A stretch of 64,000 nucleotides of DNA from Helicobacteraceae bacterium (GCA_900770765.1 CAAGLK010000112.1:1-64000); one strand, 5' to 3'. Numbered from the stretch's first letter, positions 17,623-26,900 are shown. Notes: generated from the sequence alone by a model not told the origin. A program made the numbers and translations.

Positions 17623-17988
17623 TTAATTATTTTCTCCGTTAAAAATTGTGGCTTGGATGCTTCTTTGCAATTCTTGTGCTTGTTTTAATAGCTTTTGTTG
17701 CTCGTCTATATTTGTAGCATTTTGTGCTTCTTTTGTGGAATCTTTAGGCTTAGATTCTTGCTTTTGTGCTTGTTTTTTAGCGTTATTTGTGGCGTTAATG
17801 GAATCTTGCACGCCCATTTTTACAAATGTGTCTTCATAATTTTTACCACCTTTTTTAACGCGAATATAAACTTGTCCGCTTGCTTGGTCGTATAAATAAG
17901 TATCATCTAAATCACTAAACATAACCCAAGGTTGTGCGGCTGCTACGCTAAGGATTCCGCTTAAAATTATAAAACACACTAAACGCAT
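17623..17988 (-). CDS. Small exported hypothetical protein
   Basis: The 121-residue product begins with a Sec signal peptide (MRLVCFIILSGILSVAAAQ, cleavage near residue 18). About 45 residues with a likely small beta fold follow (PWVMFSDLDDTYLYDQASGQ, then VYIRVKKGGKNYEDTF), and then a Lys/Gln/Asn-rich coiled region from residue ~65 to the end. The mature protein is therefore periplasmic. I do not recognise a family. It stands between tig (same strand) and metN (divergent), 97 nt upstream of tig. Confidence 0.6.
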   Translation of the reverse strand: MRLVCFIILSGILSVAAAQPWVMFSDLDDTYLYDQASGQVYIRVKKGGKNYEDTFVKMGVQDSINATNNAKKQAQKQESKPKDSTKEAQNATNIDEQQKLLKQAQELQRSIQATIFNGENN

Positions 17989-18041
17989 AAAAAGCCTTTA
18001 TTTGATAAAATGCGGAATTTTATCAAAATTTTAGGATTAAA

Positions 18042-19028
18042 ATGAGTGCAGAAAAAAATTTAATTGTAGTGCAAAATTTATATAAAAATTTCGGCGATTT
18101 AGAAGTTTTAAGCGATATTTCTTTAAATATTAAAAAAGGCTCAATCTTTGGGCTTGTGGGGCATAGTGGCGCTGGTAAAAGCACACTTTTAAGAACTTTT
18201 AATGGGCTAGAATCTTATAAGAGTGGAATCTTAAAGGTAAATGGCTTAGATATTGCTAGTTTAAAAGATAAGGAATTAAGGGCGTTTAGGCAAAAAGTGG
18301 GGATGATTTTCCAGCATTTTTCACTTTTAGCTAGAAAAAGCGTTTATGAAAATGTGATTTTACCGCTAGAGTGTGCGAGATTAAAGGTAAATAAAAAAGA
18401 AGTGTGGAATCTTTTAGAATTAGTCGGCTTACAAGATAAGGCGGATTCTTACCCAAGCGAGCTAAGCGGAGGGCAAAAGCAAAGGGTGGCAATTGCTAGA
18501 GCGCTAGTTTTAAACCCTATGCTTTTATTAAGCGATGAAGCCACAAGCGCGCTTGACCCTAGCATTACGCTAGCGATTTTAGATTTATTAAAAAATATTA
18601 ATAAAGAGCTTGGCGTTACAATTGTGCTTGTAACGCATGAAATGGAGGTTGTGAAGCGATTATGCACACAAGCGGCATTTATGGAAAAGGGTAGAATCCT
18701 AAAAAGTGGGACAATAGAGGAGCTATTTTTAACGCCAGATGAAAAAATGCGAGAGTTTCTAGGCGAACATGAGATTCTGCCAGAATCTGGGCTAAATATC
18801 CGCATTTATTTTCCTAAAAGTATCGCAAAGAATCCTATAATTACACAAATGGCTAGAGAATTATCGCTTGATTTTAGCATTGTGTGGGGGAGCTTGGAAT
18901 CCTTTGGCGGAATTGCTTTAGGAGTGCTTGTTATAAATATTAAAGATGAAGCTAGAGAGTGCGTGTGTAATTATCTAAGTCAAAAAGGCGCAAAATGGGA
19001 GATTATAAAAGGAGCTTTAAATGGATAG
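18042..19028 (+). CDS. metN: Methionine ABC transporter ATP-binding protein MetN
   Basis: MetN powers import of D/L-methionine with MetI and MetQ. The 328-residue ATPase has Walker A GHSGAGKST (~40-48), the Q-loop, the ABC signature LSGGQKQRVAIARAL, Walker B and the H-loop. After residue ~250 a C-terminal NIL domain is present (LNIRIYFPKS and GGIALGVLVINI), the regulatory domain that binds methionine and inhibits transport. The C-terminal domain thus explains feedback control without a riboswitch, and I see none upstream. It overlaps metI by eight nt. Confidence 0.94.
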   Translation: MSAEKNLIVVQNLYKNFGDLEVLSDISLNIKKGSIFGLVGHSGAGKSTLLRTFNGLESYKSGILKVNGLDIASLKDKELRAFRQKVGMIFQHFSLLARKSVYENVILPLECARLKVNKKEVWNLLELVGLQDKADSYPSELSGGQKQRVAIARALVLNPMLLLSDEATSALDPSITLAILDLLKNINKELGVTIVLVTHEMEVVKRLCTQAAFMEKGRILKSGTIEELFLTPDEKMREFLGEHEILPESGLNIRIYFPKSIAKNPIITQMARELSLDFSIVWGSLESFGGIALGVLVINIKDEARECVCNYLSQKGAKWEIIKGALNG

Positions 19029-19671
19029 CAAGATTTTTTATTTACTTTTAGAAGCTACTTTTGATACGCTTTATATGAGTGTTATTGCTACTACAATTGC
19101 TACGCTTTTAGCCGTAATTCCTAGCGTTTTGCTTGTGCTTTGTGCGCCTAGTGGATTGGCACCTAATGCGATAATTTTTCGCATTTTAGATAGTGTTACT
19201 AATACTTTGCGTTCTTTCCCATTTTTAATTTTAATGGTTGTTTTATTTCCACTTACGCAAATTATAGTGGGTAAAAGTATCGGTGCTACGGCGGCTATTG
19301 TGCCTTTAAGCATTGGCGCAGCACCTTTTATTGTAAGAATCATTGAAAACGCATTAAAGGAAGTGGATAAGGGCGTAATTGAAGCTGCGCTTAGCTTTGG
19401 CGCTAGTAAGTTGCAAATTATTTTTAAAATTATGTTTGTAGAAGCACTACCTAGCATTGTCTCTGGCATTACTTTAGCTTTAATTTTAGTTGTAGGGTTT
19501 AGTGCTATGGCGGGGGCTGTCGGCGGTGGTGGGCTAGGAGACATTGCTATTAAATATGGTTATTATAGATTCCAAAGCGATATTATGCTTTATACGGTTT
19601 TAATTTTAATAGTTTTAGTGCAGATTATTCAAAGTTTAGGAGATTTTTTATATAAAAAATTAAAGCATTAA
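19021..19671 (+). CDS. metI: Methionine ABC transporter permease MetI
   Basis: The 216-residue protein has five to six membrane segments. The coupling-helix EAA loop is visible in VIEAALSFGASKLQIIFKI (about 119-137), the contact with MetN. The remainder matches the small MetI permease type, one copy per half-transporter. It is translationally coupled to metN (eight-nt overlap) and followed 53 nt later by the substrate-binding lipoprotein gene metQ, which has its own -10-like TATAAT. Confidence 0.93.
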   Translation: MDSKIFYLLLEATFDTLYMSVIATTIATLLAVIPSVLLVLCAPSGLAPNAIIFRILDSVTNTLRSFPFLILMVVLFPLTQIIVGKSIGATAAIVPLSIGAAPFIVRIIENALKEVDKGVIEAALSFGASKLQIIFKIMFVEALPSIVSGITLALILVVGFSAMAGAVGGGGLGDIAIKYGYYRFQSDIMLYTVLILIVLVQIIQSLGDFLYKKLKH

Positions 19672-19684
19672 GGTTTAATTTAGG

Positions 19685-19690
19685 TATAAT
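19685..19690 (+). promoter_or_regulatory. Putative -10 box before metQ
   Basis: TATAAT, 35 nt before the metQ start codon and within the short metI-metQ gap. The arrangement TATAAT followed by TTCCGCC- or CACGCC-like bases recurs before bamD and argG. Confidence 0.5.
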
Positions 19691-19724
19691 CACGCCTTTT
19701 TAAGTTTATCATAAAGGATTATAA

Positions 19725-20549
19725 ATGTTAAAAACATTTAGTAAAATCACTATAGCAGCGGCTGTTGTAGCTACTATTTTTAGCGGTTGTAATAAGGATT
19801 CTAAGGAATCTATAAGCACAGATTCTAAAGGCAGTGAAAAAATTATAGTCGGTGCTACGCCAGAGCCACATGCGGCGATTTTAGAGCAAATTAAGCCACT
19901 TTTAGCACAAGATGGAATCACGCTAGAGATTAAGGAATTTACAGATTATGTAACACCTAATAAATCTCTAGCTGATGGCTCATTAGATGCGAATTTCTTT
20001 CAACATAAGCCTTATTTAGATTCTTTTAATGCAGAGCATAAGACTAATTTAGTAAGCGTAGCTGGAATCCACTTAGAGCCTATGGGCGTGTATTCTAATA
20101 AAATTAAGAGTTTAGATGAGCTAAAAGAAGGTGATGTAATTTCTCTACCAAATGACCCTAGCAATGGTGCAAGAGCGCTTAGAATCCTAGAGGCAAATGG
20201 AATCTTAAAGCTACAAGATGGCGTAGCATTAGTTAGCATACAAGATATTATAGAAAATCCTAAAAAATTGAAGTTTAAAGAGATGGATGCACCTCAGCTT
20301 GCAAGGGCGTTAGGCGATGTAAGTGCGTCTGTGATTAACACAAATTTCGCACTTTTAGCTGGATTAAATCCGCTTAATAATGCAATTGCTATTGAAGGAA
20401 GTGATTCCCCTTATGTCAATATTCTAGTAGTAAAAAGCGGTAATGAAAATAATGAAAATACGCTAAAGCTAATTAAGGCACTGCAAAGCGATGTGGTAAA
20501 AACATTTATACAAGAGCAATATAAAGGTGCGATTCTACCTAGCTTCTAA
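19725..20549 (+). CDS. metQ: Methionine-binding lipoprotein MetQ
   Basis: The 274-residue protein has a lipoprotein signal with a lipobox ending in FSGC (Cys near residue 22), so it is anchored at the periplasmic face of the inner membrane. The NlpA/MetQ fold is recognised by IIVGATPEPHAAILEQI, EFTDYVTPNKSLADGSLDANFFQH, the DPSNGARALRILEANGI block and NTNFALLAGL. The ligand is presumed to be methionine from context with MetN (NIL domain) and MetI. It is the last gene of the transporter cluster and converges with miaA. Confidence 0.94.
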   Translation: MLKTFSKITIAAAVVATIFSGCNKDSKESISTDSKGSEKIIVGATPEPHAAILEQIKPLLAQDGITLEIKEFTDYVTPNKSLADGSLDANFFQHKPYLDSFNAEHKTNLVSVAGIHLEPMGVYSNKIKSLDELKEGDVISLPNDPSNGARALRILEANGILKLQDGVALVSIQDIIENPKKLKFKEMDAPQLARALGDVSASVINTNFALLAGLNPLNNAIAIEGSDSPYVNILVVKSGNENNENTLKLIKALQSDVVKTFIQEQYKGAILPSF

Positions 20550-20574
20550 GGCTTTTTATTTAGGATTCCGCCTT

Positions 20575-21486
20575 TTATTTTACGGCGTGAAATCCTAAAA
20601 TTTCTTTTTCTACTTCTGGGACATTTCCGCAAAAATGCGGCGGAAATTGTGTTTTATTAAAAGTTCTTTGCCTTTTTGTAAGTTGGGCTGTGTGGATTGT
20701 TATTAACTCGCTTAGATTGTCTTTAGTTGGAATCTCGCCGCTTAAAAATGCTAAAGTCTCTTTTATCCCTATGCTTTTAGCCCATTGGTGATTTAAGCCG
20801 TATTTTTCTTTTAAACTTTGCACTTCGCTAATTAAGCCATTTTCTAGCATTTGCAAAGTGCGCCTTCTTATGCGTTCTCTTAAAATTTCTCTAGGAAGTA
20901 GAATCTCAAAAATAGGGCAATTTTGTAAAATTGGCGTTGGCGGATTTTCTTTAAAATAAAGACTTGGAATCTTATTTGTGCTAAAGTAAATTTCTAATGC
21001 TTTTGTTATGCGATAGGAATCTGTAGGGGCTAGTGTGGCGGCAAAGCTGGCATCTATGCGGCTTAAAAAGGCAAATTTTTCTTGTGTTGTTGCAAATTTA
21101 TTTAAGCTAGATTCTAACTTTTGCTTATTTATTTCTGGTAAATTTGAGATTCCATTAAGCAGAGTTTTAAGGTAGAATCCGCTTCCGCCGACAATTAGCA
21201 AATTTTTAGCATTTTCTTTACAATGCGTTTTTGCCCTTAAAAATTCATCAATGAAGTTTTGCACATTCTGCGGCTCTTGTGGGCTTAAAATATCTATGCC
21301 AAAATGTAGGATTCCATCTCTTTCTTTTTTACTAGGCTTCGCACTTGCGATATTTATTTCTTTATAAACACTTAGAGAATCTAGCGATAAAATGACGCAA
21401 TTTAGCTTTTTTGCTAAAGAAATAGAAAGGGCGGTTTTACCGCTTCCGCTTCCGCCAATTAGTGCAATTGTTTTAAAATTATGCAA
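20575..21486 (-). CDS. miaA: tRNA dimethylallyltransferase MiaA
   Basis: MiaA adds a dimethylallyl group to A37 of tRNAs reading UNN codons. The 303-residue enzyme has the P-loop GGSGSGKTALSISLAKKL at residues ~11-28, the SLDSLSVYKEINIASAKPSKKE substrate segment and FLIVGGSGFYLKTLLNGI-like region near 97-112. It also has the C-terminal QWAKSIGIKE block and KRQRTFNKTQF. It overlaps proC by eight nt. Its 3' end faces metQ across 25 nt containing a weak AAGGC/GCCTT stem with a T run. Confidence 0.95.
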   Translation of the reverse strand: MHNFKTIALIGGSGSGKTALSISLAKKLNCVILSLDSLSVYKEINIASAKPSKKERDGILHFGIDILSPQEPQNVQNFIDEFLRAKTHCKENAKNLLIVGGSGFYLKTLLNGISNLPEINKQKLESSLNKFATTQEKFAFLSRIDASFAATLAPTDSYRITKALEIYFSTNKIPSLYFKENPPTPILQNCPIFEILLPREILRERIRRRTLQMLENGLISEVQSLKEKYGLNHQWAKSIGIKETLAFLSGEIPTKDNLSELITIHTAQLTKRQRTFNKTQFPPHFCGNVPEVEKEILGFHAVK

Positions 21487-22228
21487 AGTTTTTAGAGGCT
21501 AAAATTGCTTCTAGGATTGTGTTTTTTAATGCGTGTTTTTCAAGCTGTGCTAGACCTTGAGCGGTAGAACCTCCTGGACTCATTACGCCTTCTTTAAGTA
21601 GCGTAGGGTGTGATTCTTCTAAAAGAGAGGCAAATCCGCTAAACAATGCTCGCACAATTTTCGTAGAATCCGCCCTATCTAAACCATAAGTTACACCGCT
21701 ATCAATTAAGGATTCCGCGATAAGCGCTAAAAATGCAGGAGAGCAGCCGCCAAGTGCGGTCGCTAGCGGAAAGTGCAATTCTGCTATCCACACACATTCG
21801 CCTATGCTTTTAAAAATCTCTAATGCTTCATTTTTTATACACTCATCGCCACAAAGGCTAGTTATTGACTTTTTCACACTAGCACAAACATTTGGCATAG
21901 CTCTTGCGTAAGATTCCGCCTTTAGCGTTTGTTTTAGTTTATCAAGGCTTATTCCATTTAAGATAGAATATACGCATTTTGCCTTACCTTTATATGTGAA
22001 AGATTCCAACGCATAGGGCTTAATACAAAGTAGAATCTCTTTATTATCAAGTAAAATTTCATTATTTTTTAAATCTAAAGGAGTGATATTAGCAGAATCT
22101 AAAGTAGTGCAAAAGTCTTTTATTTTAGTGGAATCTCTACCGCAAATTTGTAATTTATATTTGTCTTTTAGCCCTAAGCATAGGGCTTTTGCCATTTTCC
22201 CATAGCCTAAAATTATAAGGGTTTTCAT
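21479..22228 (-). CDS. proC: Pyrroline-5-carboxylate reductase ProC
   Basis: ProC reduces pyrroline-5-carboxylate to proline. The 249-residue protein has an N-terminal NAD(P)-binding start (TLIILGYGKMAKAL), a CIKPYALES segment, the ISILNGISLDKL-like region, RAMPNVCA near residue 112 and the C-terminal signature LKEGVMSPGGSTAQGLAQLE. The length is slightly below the usual ~265. It begins the proC-miaA operon just downstream of fliW, and together with proA (8.3 kb) gives two of three proline-synthesis steps in this window. Confidence 0.94.
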   Translation of the reverse strand: MKTLIILGYGKMAKALCLGLKDKYKLQICGRDSTKIKDFCTTLDSANITPLDLKNNEILLDNKEILLCIKPYALESFTYKGKAKCVYSILNGISLDKLKQTLKAESYARAMPNVCASVKKSITSLCGDECIKNEALEIFKSIGECVWIAELHFPLATALGGCSPAFLALIAESLIDSGVTYGLDRADSTKIVRALFSGFASLLEESHPTLLKEGVMSPGGSTAQGLAQLEKHALKNTILEAILASKNFA

Positions 22229-22243
22229 AGATGGAATCTTAAA

Positions 22244-22678
22244 TTAGCTTTCTGTTTGTGTGAAGTCAAAAAATTTAGAAATAGGCTCTGCGATTTTAAA
22301 ATTTGGGTATTGCTGACTATCTAGCACAAGCTGTGCCATTGTGAGTTTTTCAAAGTTAAAAAGCAAAGGTGCTAAGAAATTTACACTAGAATCTTGAATA
22401 GGCTCTTGCAAACACACGATATTTAAAATTACAAGATTATTATTTTTTTCATCTATGTTAGAATCGCCTTTTAACTCAAGCAACTCTACAAATGCGGTTG
22501 GAATCTTAAAGCTATAATCAGTGCGAATAGTGTAAGGATTAACTACGGTAAAAGCGATTCCATCATTATGCAGACTTTTAAGCTGCATAAATGTTTCATC
22601 ATCTTTTGCAATTTTTTCTAGAGACATTTTTTCAATTTGTTCAAAGCCTAAAATCGGCGATTTCACTAAAAATTCCAT
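22244..22678 (-). CDS. fliW: Flagellar assembly factor FliW
   Basis: FliW binds flagellin and antagonises CsrA, linking flagellin translation to its secretion. The 144-residue protein has the family start FLVKSPILGFE, the central FTVVNPY and RTDYSFKIP blocks and the terminal QLVLDSQQYPNFKIAEPIS. ATG 22678 is chosen because AAGGAA lies nine nt upstream of it; the in-frame GTG three codons earlier directly touches that site. csrA is not nearby. The gene is divergent from bamD, as in H. pylori as I recall. Confidence 0.9.
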   Translation of the reverse strand: MEFLVKSPILGFEQIEKMSLEKIAKDDETFMQLKSLHNDGIAFTVVNPYTIRTDYSFKIPTAFVELLELKGDSNIDEKNNNLVILNIVCLQEPIQDSSVNFLAPLLFNFEKLTMAQLVLDSQQYPNFKIAEPISKFFDFTQTES

Positions 22679-22831
22679 AACACCCACTTCCTTAAACGCA
22701 TAAAATGCTTTAAAATTAAAATTGTAGAAAAAATAAAAAATTACTAAAATTTAGCTTAGGATTCTATCTATTTTTTTAGAAAAAATCAATTTTATTTAAA
22801 AAAAATGCTAAAAATCTTAAATAAACTTAGC

Positions 22832-22837
22832 TATAAT
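22832..22837 (+). promoter_or_regulatory. Putative -10 box before bamD
   Basis: TATAAT, 56 nt before the bamD start codon, in the 215-nt AT-rich gap between the divergent fliW and bamD genes. Confidence 0.5.
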
Positions 22838-22893
22838 TCCGCCTTTTATTGTTTTGCTTCGCCTTTTTTGTAAGTTTTATTTAAGGATTTTTT

Positions 22894-23562
22894 ATGATAA
22901 AAGCAATTAAATTTATATCTTTTGGAATCTTGGTTGGTGTTTTTTTAAGCGCTTGTTCTTTAAAGTCAAATGGTGGCTTGGGATTAGATGAAGTGAATAA
23001 ACCAGCGGATTATTGGTATCAAAATATGTTAAAAGAAATAAGAAATGGCGATTTAGAAAAAGCCGATAGCTATTTTGTCTCTTTACAAAGTGAGCATTTA
23101 AACTCGCCGCTTTTAAGTGAAGCTATGCTAATTTTAGGCAGAGCGCATATGAGAGCAGAGGAATATCAGCTTGCTGGATTTTATTTTGATGAATTTACCA
23201 AGCGTTTTGGAAGTGTGGATAATATTGACTTTATCAAATACTTAAAGCTACAAGCAAATTACTTCGCATTTGCTAAAAAGCACAGAGACCAGCAGTTATT
23301 ACTAGATTCCATTAAAGAAGCACAAGAATACACTGCAAAATACCCTTATTCCCGCTATCGCCCTATGGTTGATACTATGCTTTTACGCCTAGAGCTTGCG
23401 AATTTAAATTTAAACAAAGAAATCGCAAAGCTTTATTCTAAAAAAGACAAAGAAGCAGGAGCAGATATTTATAGAGAAAAAATCAAAGAAAAGCCATGGT
23501 TAGATGAACTTATGCAAAATGATGCAAAATCATCATGGTATGAAACAATATTTTTATGGTAG
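22894..23562 (+). CDS. bamD: Outer membrane assembly lipoprotein BamD (ComL)
   Basis: BamD is the lipoprotein partner of BamA in inserting beta-barrels in the outer membrane. The 222-residue protein has a lipobox ending LSAC (Cys near residue 21). TPR-like helical repeats follow: ADYWYQNMLKEIRNGDLEKADSYF-type, LGRAHMRAEEYQLAGFYFDEFTKRFG and the AREYTAKYPYSRYRPM-like segment. The order fliW, bamD, lon is that of H. pylori HP1377-HP1379 as I remember it. Its stop overlaps the lon ribosome-binding site by one base. Confidence 0.9.
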   Translation: MIKAIKFISFGILVGVFLSACSLKSNGGLGLDEVNKPADYWYQNMLKEIRNGDLEKADSYFVSLQSEHLNSPLLSEAMLILGRAHMRAEEYQLAGFYFDEFTKRFGSVDNIDFIKYLKLQANYFAFAKKHRDQQLLLDSIKEAQEYTAKYPYSRYRPMVDTMLLRLELANLNLNKEIAKLYSKKDKEAGADIYREKIKEKPWLDELMQNDAKSSWYETIFLW

Positions 23563-23570
23563 GAGCTTTT

Positions 23571-25973
23571 ATGCAATTAGAAAGATATGGAGAGTTTCCA
23601 AAGGAGCTACCTCTTATTGTTGAAGAGGATATTTTACTTTATCCTTTTATGATTGCACCTTTATTTTTAAATAGCGATGATAATATTAAAGCCGTTGAAA
23701 TGGCTATGGAAAGTAAGGATAGGCTAGTTTTTATCGCACCTTCAAAAAGCGATGATGATAATGGATTTTATGATATTGGCGTAATTGGAACTATTATGCG
23801 GCGAGTTGCGCTGCCAGATGGGCGGATTAAGATTCTATTTCAAGGCTTAAGTCGTGGGAGTGTAATAGATATTGTGGATAAAGAGCCATTAATTGGAATC
23901 ATAAATCCAATTATCCCCACACCTTATGATAGCGTTCGCGTAGATGCAATTTTAAGCGTTTTAAAAGAAAAGCTAAGGGCGCTTTATGCGATTAATCAAA
24001 ACTTCCCGCAAGATTTATTAAAAAGTATAAATGACACAAGCGACCCAAACCGCGCCGCAGATTTAATAGCAAGTGCGGTTCGCATTAAAAGAGACCAAGC
24101 ATATAAGATTTTTAAAGAATCAAACACAGAAGAGCGACTTTTAAATCTTATGGAATTTATAATTGAAGATATTCAAGCACAGCAAATCCAAAAAGAAATT
24201 AAAGTCAAAGTTAATTCTAAAATGGAAAAAATTAATAAAGAATATTTTCTAAAAGAGCAGTTAAAACAAATCCAAAAAGAGCTAGGCACAGATGCGAATC
24301 GTGATAGCGAAATTGAAGAATACAAGCAAAAGCTAGAAAAGCTAAAAGATGTAATGAATAAAGATGCTTATAAAGAGATAAAAAAGCAAATTGACAAGCT
24401 AAATAAAATGCACCCAGATAGTGCAGATGCGAATCTTTTACAAAATTATGTAGAGCTTATGCTTGAGATTCCATTTGGTCAATTTGCTAAAAAAGAGCTA
24501 GAAATTAGCGAAGTAGAAAAACAGCTAAATAAAGACCACTATGCACTAGAGAAGCCAAAGGAACGCATTGTGGAATACTTTGCTGTGCGAAAACTTTTAG
24601 AGTTGAGAAATAAAAACAATACAGATTCTAAAGGCACTATTTTATGCTTTTACGGACCGCCTGGAGTGGGTAAAACAAGCCTTGCAAACTCCATTGCTTC
24701 TGCTCTAAAGCGTAAATTAGTTAGAATCGCACTAGGCGGCTTAGAGGATGTTAGCGAGTTAAGAGGGCATAGGCGGACTTACATAGGGGCAATGCCAGGT
24801 AGAATCGTGCAAGGCTTAATTGACGCAAAAGAAATGAATCCTGTTGTCGTGCTAGATGAAATAGATAAAGTGCATAATTCTTATAGAGGCGACCCAAGCT
24901 CTGTGCTTTTAGAGATTTTAGACCCTGAGCAAAATAAGGAATTTAGAGATTATTATGCTAATTTTGACTTAGATTTATCGCAAGTTATTTTTATAGCAAC
25001 TGCAAATGATACTAGCTCTATTCCAGCACCGCTTAGAGATAGAATGGAGTTTATTAATATAAATAGTTACACACCTAGTCAAAAAGAGCAAATTGCTAAA
25101 AAATATTTGATTCCGCAAGAGTTAGCAAAACACGGCCTAGAAAATAAAGAAGTATCTTTTAGCGCTTCTGCTATTAAATTAATTATAGAAAAATACACTA
25201 GAGAAGCTGGTGTGCGGAATCTGCGGCGAAAAATAGCGCAAATCTTACGCAAAGCGGCAAAAGAGATTCTACAAGCTCCACAAGAAAAAGTGCAAATCAC
25301 ACCTAAGAATCTAGCTAATTATTTAGACAAAATTGTATTTGAGTTTGAAAATGCTAGTAAAAATGCAGAAGTTGGGTTAATTAATGGTCTTGCATGGACA
25401 AGCGTTGGCGGAGATGTGCTAAAAATTGAAGCATTAAAAATTAAGGGCAAGGGCGGATTACAAATTACCGGAAATTTAGGCGATGTGATGAAAGAGAGTG
25501 CGAAAATCGCTTATTCTTATGTGAAATCTTTAATTGATAGCGGCGAGTTAAAAGTGGATTCCAAGCTAATCCCACAAACGCAAAAAGAAAAAGATGAAAA
25601 GGTAAGGTTAGCCCCTAGTGAAATTTATCATCGCTTTGATATTTGCCTACATGTCCCAGAGGGCGCTACGCCAAAGGATGGTCCAAGCGCTGGAATCGCA
25701 ATAGCTAGCGCAATTGCCTCTCTTTTAAGTAACAAAAAGGCAAGAGGCGATGTGGCTATGACAGGTGAGCTTACACTAAGGGGGCAGGTGCTACCTATTG
25801 GCGGATTACAAGAGAAGCTAATCGCCGCTTATAAATCTGGTATGAAGGAAGTTTTAATACCTGCTAAAAACTTTGAGCGAGATTTAGATGAGATTCCACA
25901 AGAAGTAAAAGAGGGGTTAAAGATTCACCCCGTTAGTAAGTTTAGCGAAGTTTTAAAAGTGGTTTTAGTGTAA
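23571..25973 (+). CDS. lon: ATP-dependent protease Lon
   Basis: Lon degrades misfolded and regulatory proteins in the cytoplasm. From ATG 23571 it has 800 residues: an N-terminal substrate domain (LPLIVEEDILLYPFMIAPLF), a central coiled region, the AAA+ module with Walker A GPPGVGKTSLA near residue 362 and Walker B VVLDEIDKV. The C-terminal protease domain has the catalytic Ser in KDGPSAGIA near residue 706 and the Lys in LQEKLIAAYKSG near 749. ATG 23571 is preferred over an in-frame ATG five codons earlier because AGGAG lies six nt before it. rnhB follows without a gap. Confidence 0.96.
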   Translation: MQLERYGEFPKELPLIVEEDILLYPFMIAPLFLNSDDNIKAVEMAMESKDRLVFIAPSKSDDDNGFYDIGVIGTIMRRVALPDGRIKILFQGLSRGSVIDIVDKEPLIGIINPIIPTPYDSVRVDAILSVLKEKLRALYAINQNFPQDLLKSINDTSDPNRAADLIASAVRIKRDQAYKIFKESNTEERLLNLMEFIIEDIQAQQIQKEIKVKVNSKMEKINKEYFLKEQLKQIQKELGTDANRDSEIEEYKQKLEKLKDVMNKDAYKEIKKQIDKLNKMHPDSADANLLQNYVELMLEIPFGQFAKKELEISEVEKQLNKDHYALEKPKERIVEYFAVRKLLELRNKNNTDSKGTILCFYGPPGVGKTSLANSIASALKRKLVRIALGGLEDVSELRGHRRTYIGAMPGRIVQGLIDAKEMNPVVVLDEIDKVHNSYRGDPSSVLLEILDPEQNKEFRDYYANFDLDLSQVIFIATANDTSSIPAPLRDRMEFININSYTPSQKEQIAKKYLIPQELAKHGLENKEVSFSASAIKLIIEKYTREAGVRNLRRKIAQILRKAAKEILQAPQEKVQITPKNLANYLDKIVFEFENASKNAEVGLINGLAWTSVGGDVLKIEALKIKGKGGLQITGNLGDVMKESAKIAYSYVKSLIDSGELKVDSKLIPQTQKEKDEKVRLAPSEIYHRFDICLHVPEGATPKDGPSAGIAIASAIASLLSNKKARGDVAMTGELTLRGQVLPIGGLQEKLIAAYKSGMKEVLIPAKNFERDLDEIPQEVKEGLKIHPVSKFSEVLKVVLV

Positions 25974-26600
25974 TTGCAAGAATCGCTTTTTAAGGTTAAT
26001 CCTAGTTGTCCGCTGGAATCTTTAGGGATTCCGCTAGAATTGCAAAATGAAATTTGCGGCATTGATGAGGCGGGGCGTGGGTGCGTGGCTGGGTCTCTCT
26101 TTGTATGTGGAGTGATTTTAAAAATTAAGATTCCACAAAAGCTGCTAGAATCCTTAAATGATTCTAAAGTCTTAAGTGCTAAAAGGCGTGAGATTCTAGC
26201 AGATGAGCTTAAAAAATATTGTGCGTTTTATATTGTTAAAAAAAGTGCGAGCGAGATTGATAAAAGCGGCTTAAGCGCGTGTTTGAAGGAAGCGTTACGC
26301 GAGATTGTGGAATCTTTAGCGGCGTCTTTTTATGTTTTTGATGGGAATTGTAACTTTGGGATTCCACATTTAAAGACGCTAATTAAGGGCGACTCTAAGC
26401 TAAAGGCAATTAGTGCGGCAAGTATCTTAGCAAAAGTGGCTAAAGATGCGGAAATGAGGGAGCTTGATAAAATTTATCCGCAATATAAATTTGCAAAAAA
26501 TAAAGGCTATGGAAGCGCCGCACACATTGAAGCAATTAGGCAATTTGGCTTATGTAAAGCACATCGCAAAAGCTATAAAATAAAGCGACTCAATGCTTAA
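25974..26600 (+). CDS. rnhB: Ribonuclease HII
   Basis: RNase HII cuts RNA in RNA-DNA hybrids and single ribonucleotides in DNA. The 208-residue protein shows the signature CGIDEAGRGCVAGSL at ~27-41 (catalytic Asp-Glu), LNDSKVLSAKRRE, VFDGNCNFG (third acidic residue) and the ISAASILAKVAKDAEM block, with GYGSAAH toward the end. The start is TTG immediately after the lon stop codon, indicating coupled translation. This gene is followed by about 300 nt without a gene that hold several hairpin repeats. Confidence 0.93.
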   Translation: MQESLFKVNPSCPLESLGIPLELQNEICGIDEAGRGCVAGSLFVCGVILKIKIPQKLLESLNDSKVLSAKRREILADELKKYCAFYIVKKSASEIDKSGLSACLKEALREIVESLAASFYVFDGNCNFGIPHLKTLIKGDSKLKAISAASILAKVAKDAEMRELDKIYPQYKFAKNKGYGSAAHIEAIRQFGLCKAHRKSYKIKRLNA

Positions 26601-26640
26601 ATGTGGAATCGCAAATAAATAGCTAAGAATTAATTAGAGC

Positions 26641-26680
26641 GTGGATTGCTTCGGTTGCTTCGCTCCCTCGCAATGACGGA
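26641..26680 (-). repeat. Intergenic hairpin repeat, variant with GAAGC stem
   Basis: On the minus strand it starts GTCATTGCGAG and ends GAAGCAATCCAC, with an inner GCGAAGC/GAAGC arrangement. It shares the left end of three other elements in this window but differs in the right end. It lies in the 300-nt gap between rnhB and the defence island. Confidence 0.75.
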
Positions 26681-26794
26681 ATATGGGTATTGCTGGAATT
26701 TTTTAAGGATTCGTGGTAGCCTATAATTTAACTAGAATCTTAACTTGTTGTAGAATCGTAAAAAATCATTTTGTCCTTTGCGGCTATTCCATTT

Positions 26795-26812
26795 GTCATT
26801 GCGAGACTTGAC
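26795..26812 (+). repeat. Left half-copy of hairpin repeat
   Basis: An 18-nt stretch (GTCATTGCGAGACTTGAC) identical to the left arm of the complete element 17 nt downstream. Its right arm is missing, as expected from partial duplication or deletion. Confidence 0.75.
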
Positions 26813-26829
26813 ACAAAGCCACCCCACTT

Positions 26830-26869
26830 GTCATTGCGAGACTTGACATAGTCAAGTCGTGGCAATCTA
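26830..26869 (+). repeat. Complete intergenic hairpin repeat (inner stem GACTTGAC)
   Basis: It begins GTCATTGCGA and ends GGCAATCTA. The outer ATTGC/GCAAT pair and the inner 8-bp stem GACTTGAC/GTCAAGTC, with a two-base loop, form a long hairpin. The same ends with different inner stems occur at 53050 and 55003. Confidence 0.85.
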
Positions 26870-26900
26870 GGTAGAATCTAGCAGTTTAAGATTCCACAAT

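Noticed and set aside
17989..18041. SAM or S-box riboswitch before metN
   Set aside because: The gap is only 53 nt and has no suitable helices; feedback is better explained by the MetN NIL domain.
23556..23571. Earlier in-frame ATG for lon
   Set aside because: It lies inside bamD, has no ribosome-binding site of its own, and the site AGGAG is placed for ATG 23571.
26641..26869. CRISPR array suspected from repeated GTCATTGCGAG
   Set aside because: Copies are self-complementary, irregularly spaced, in both orientations, and no cas gene is present.
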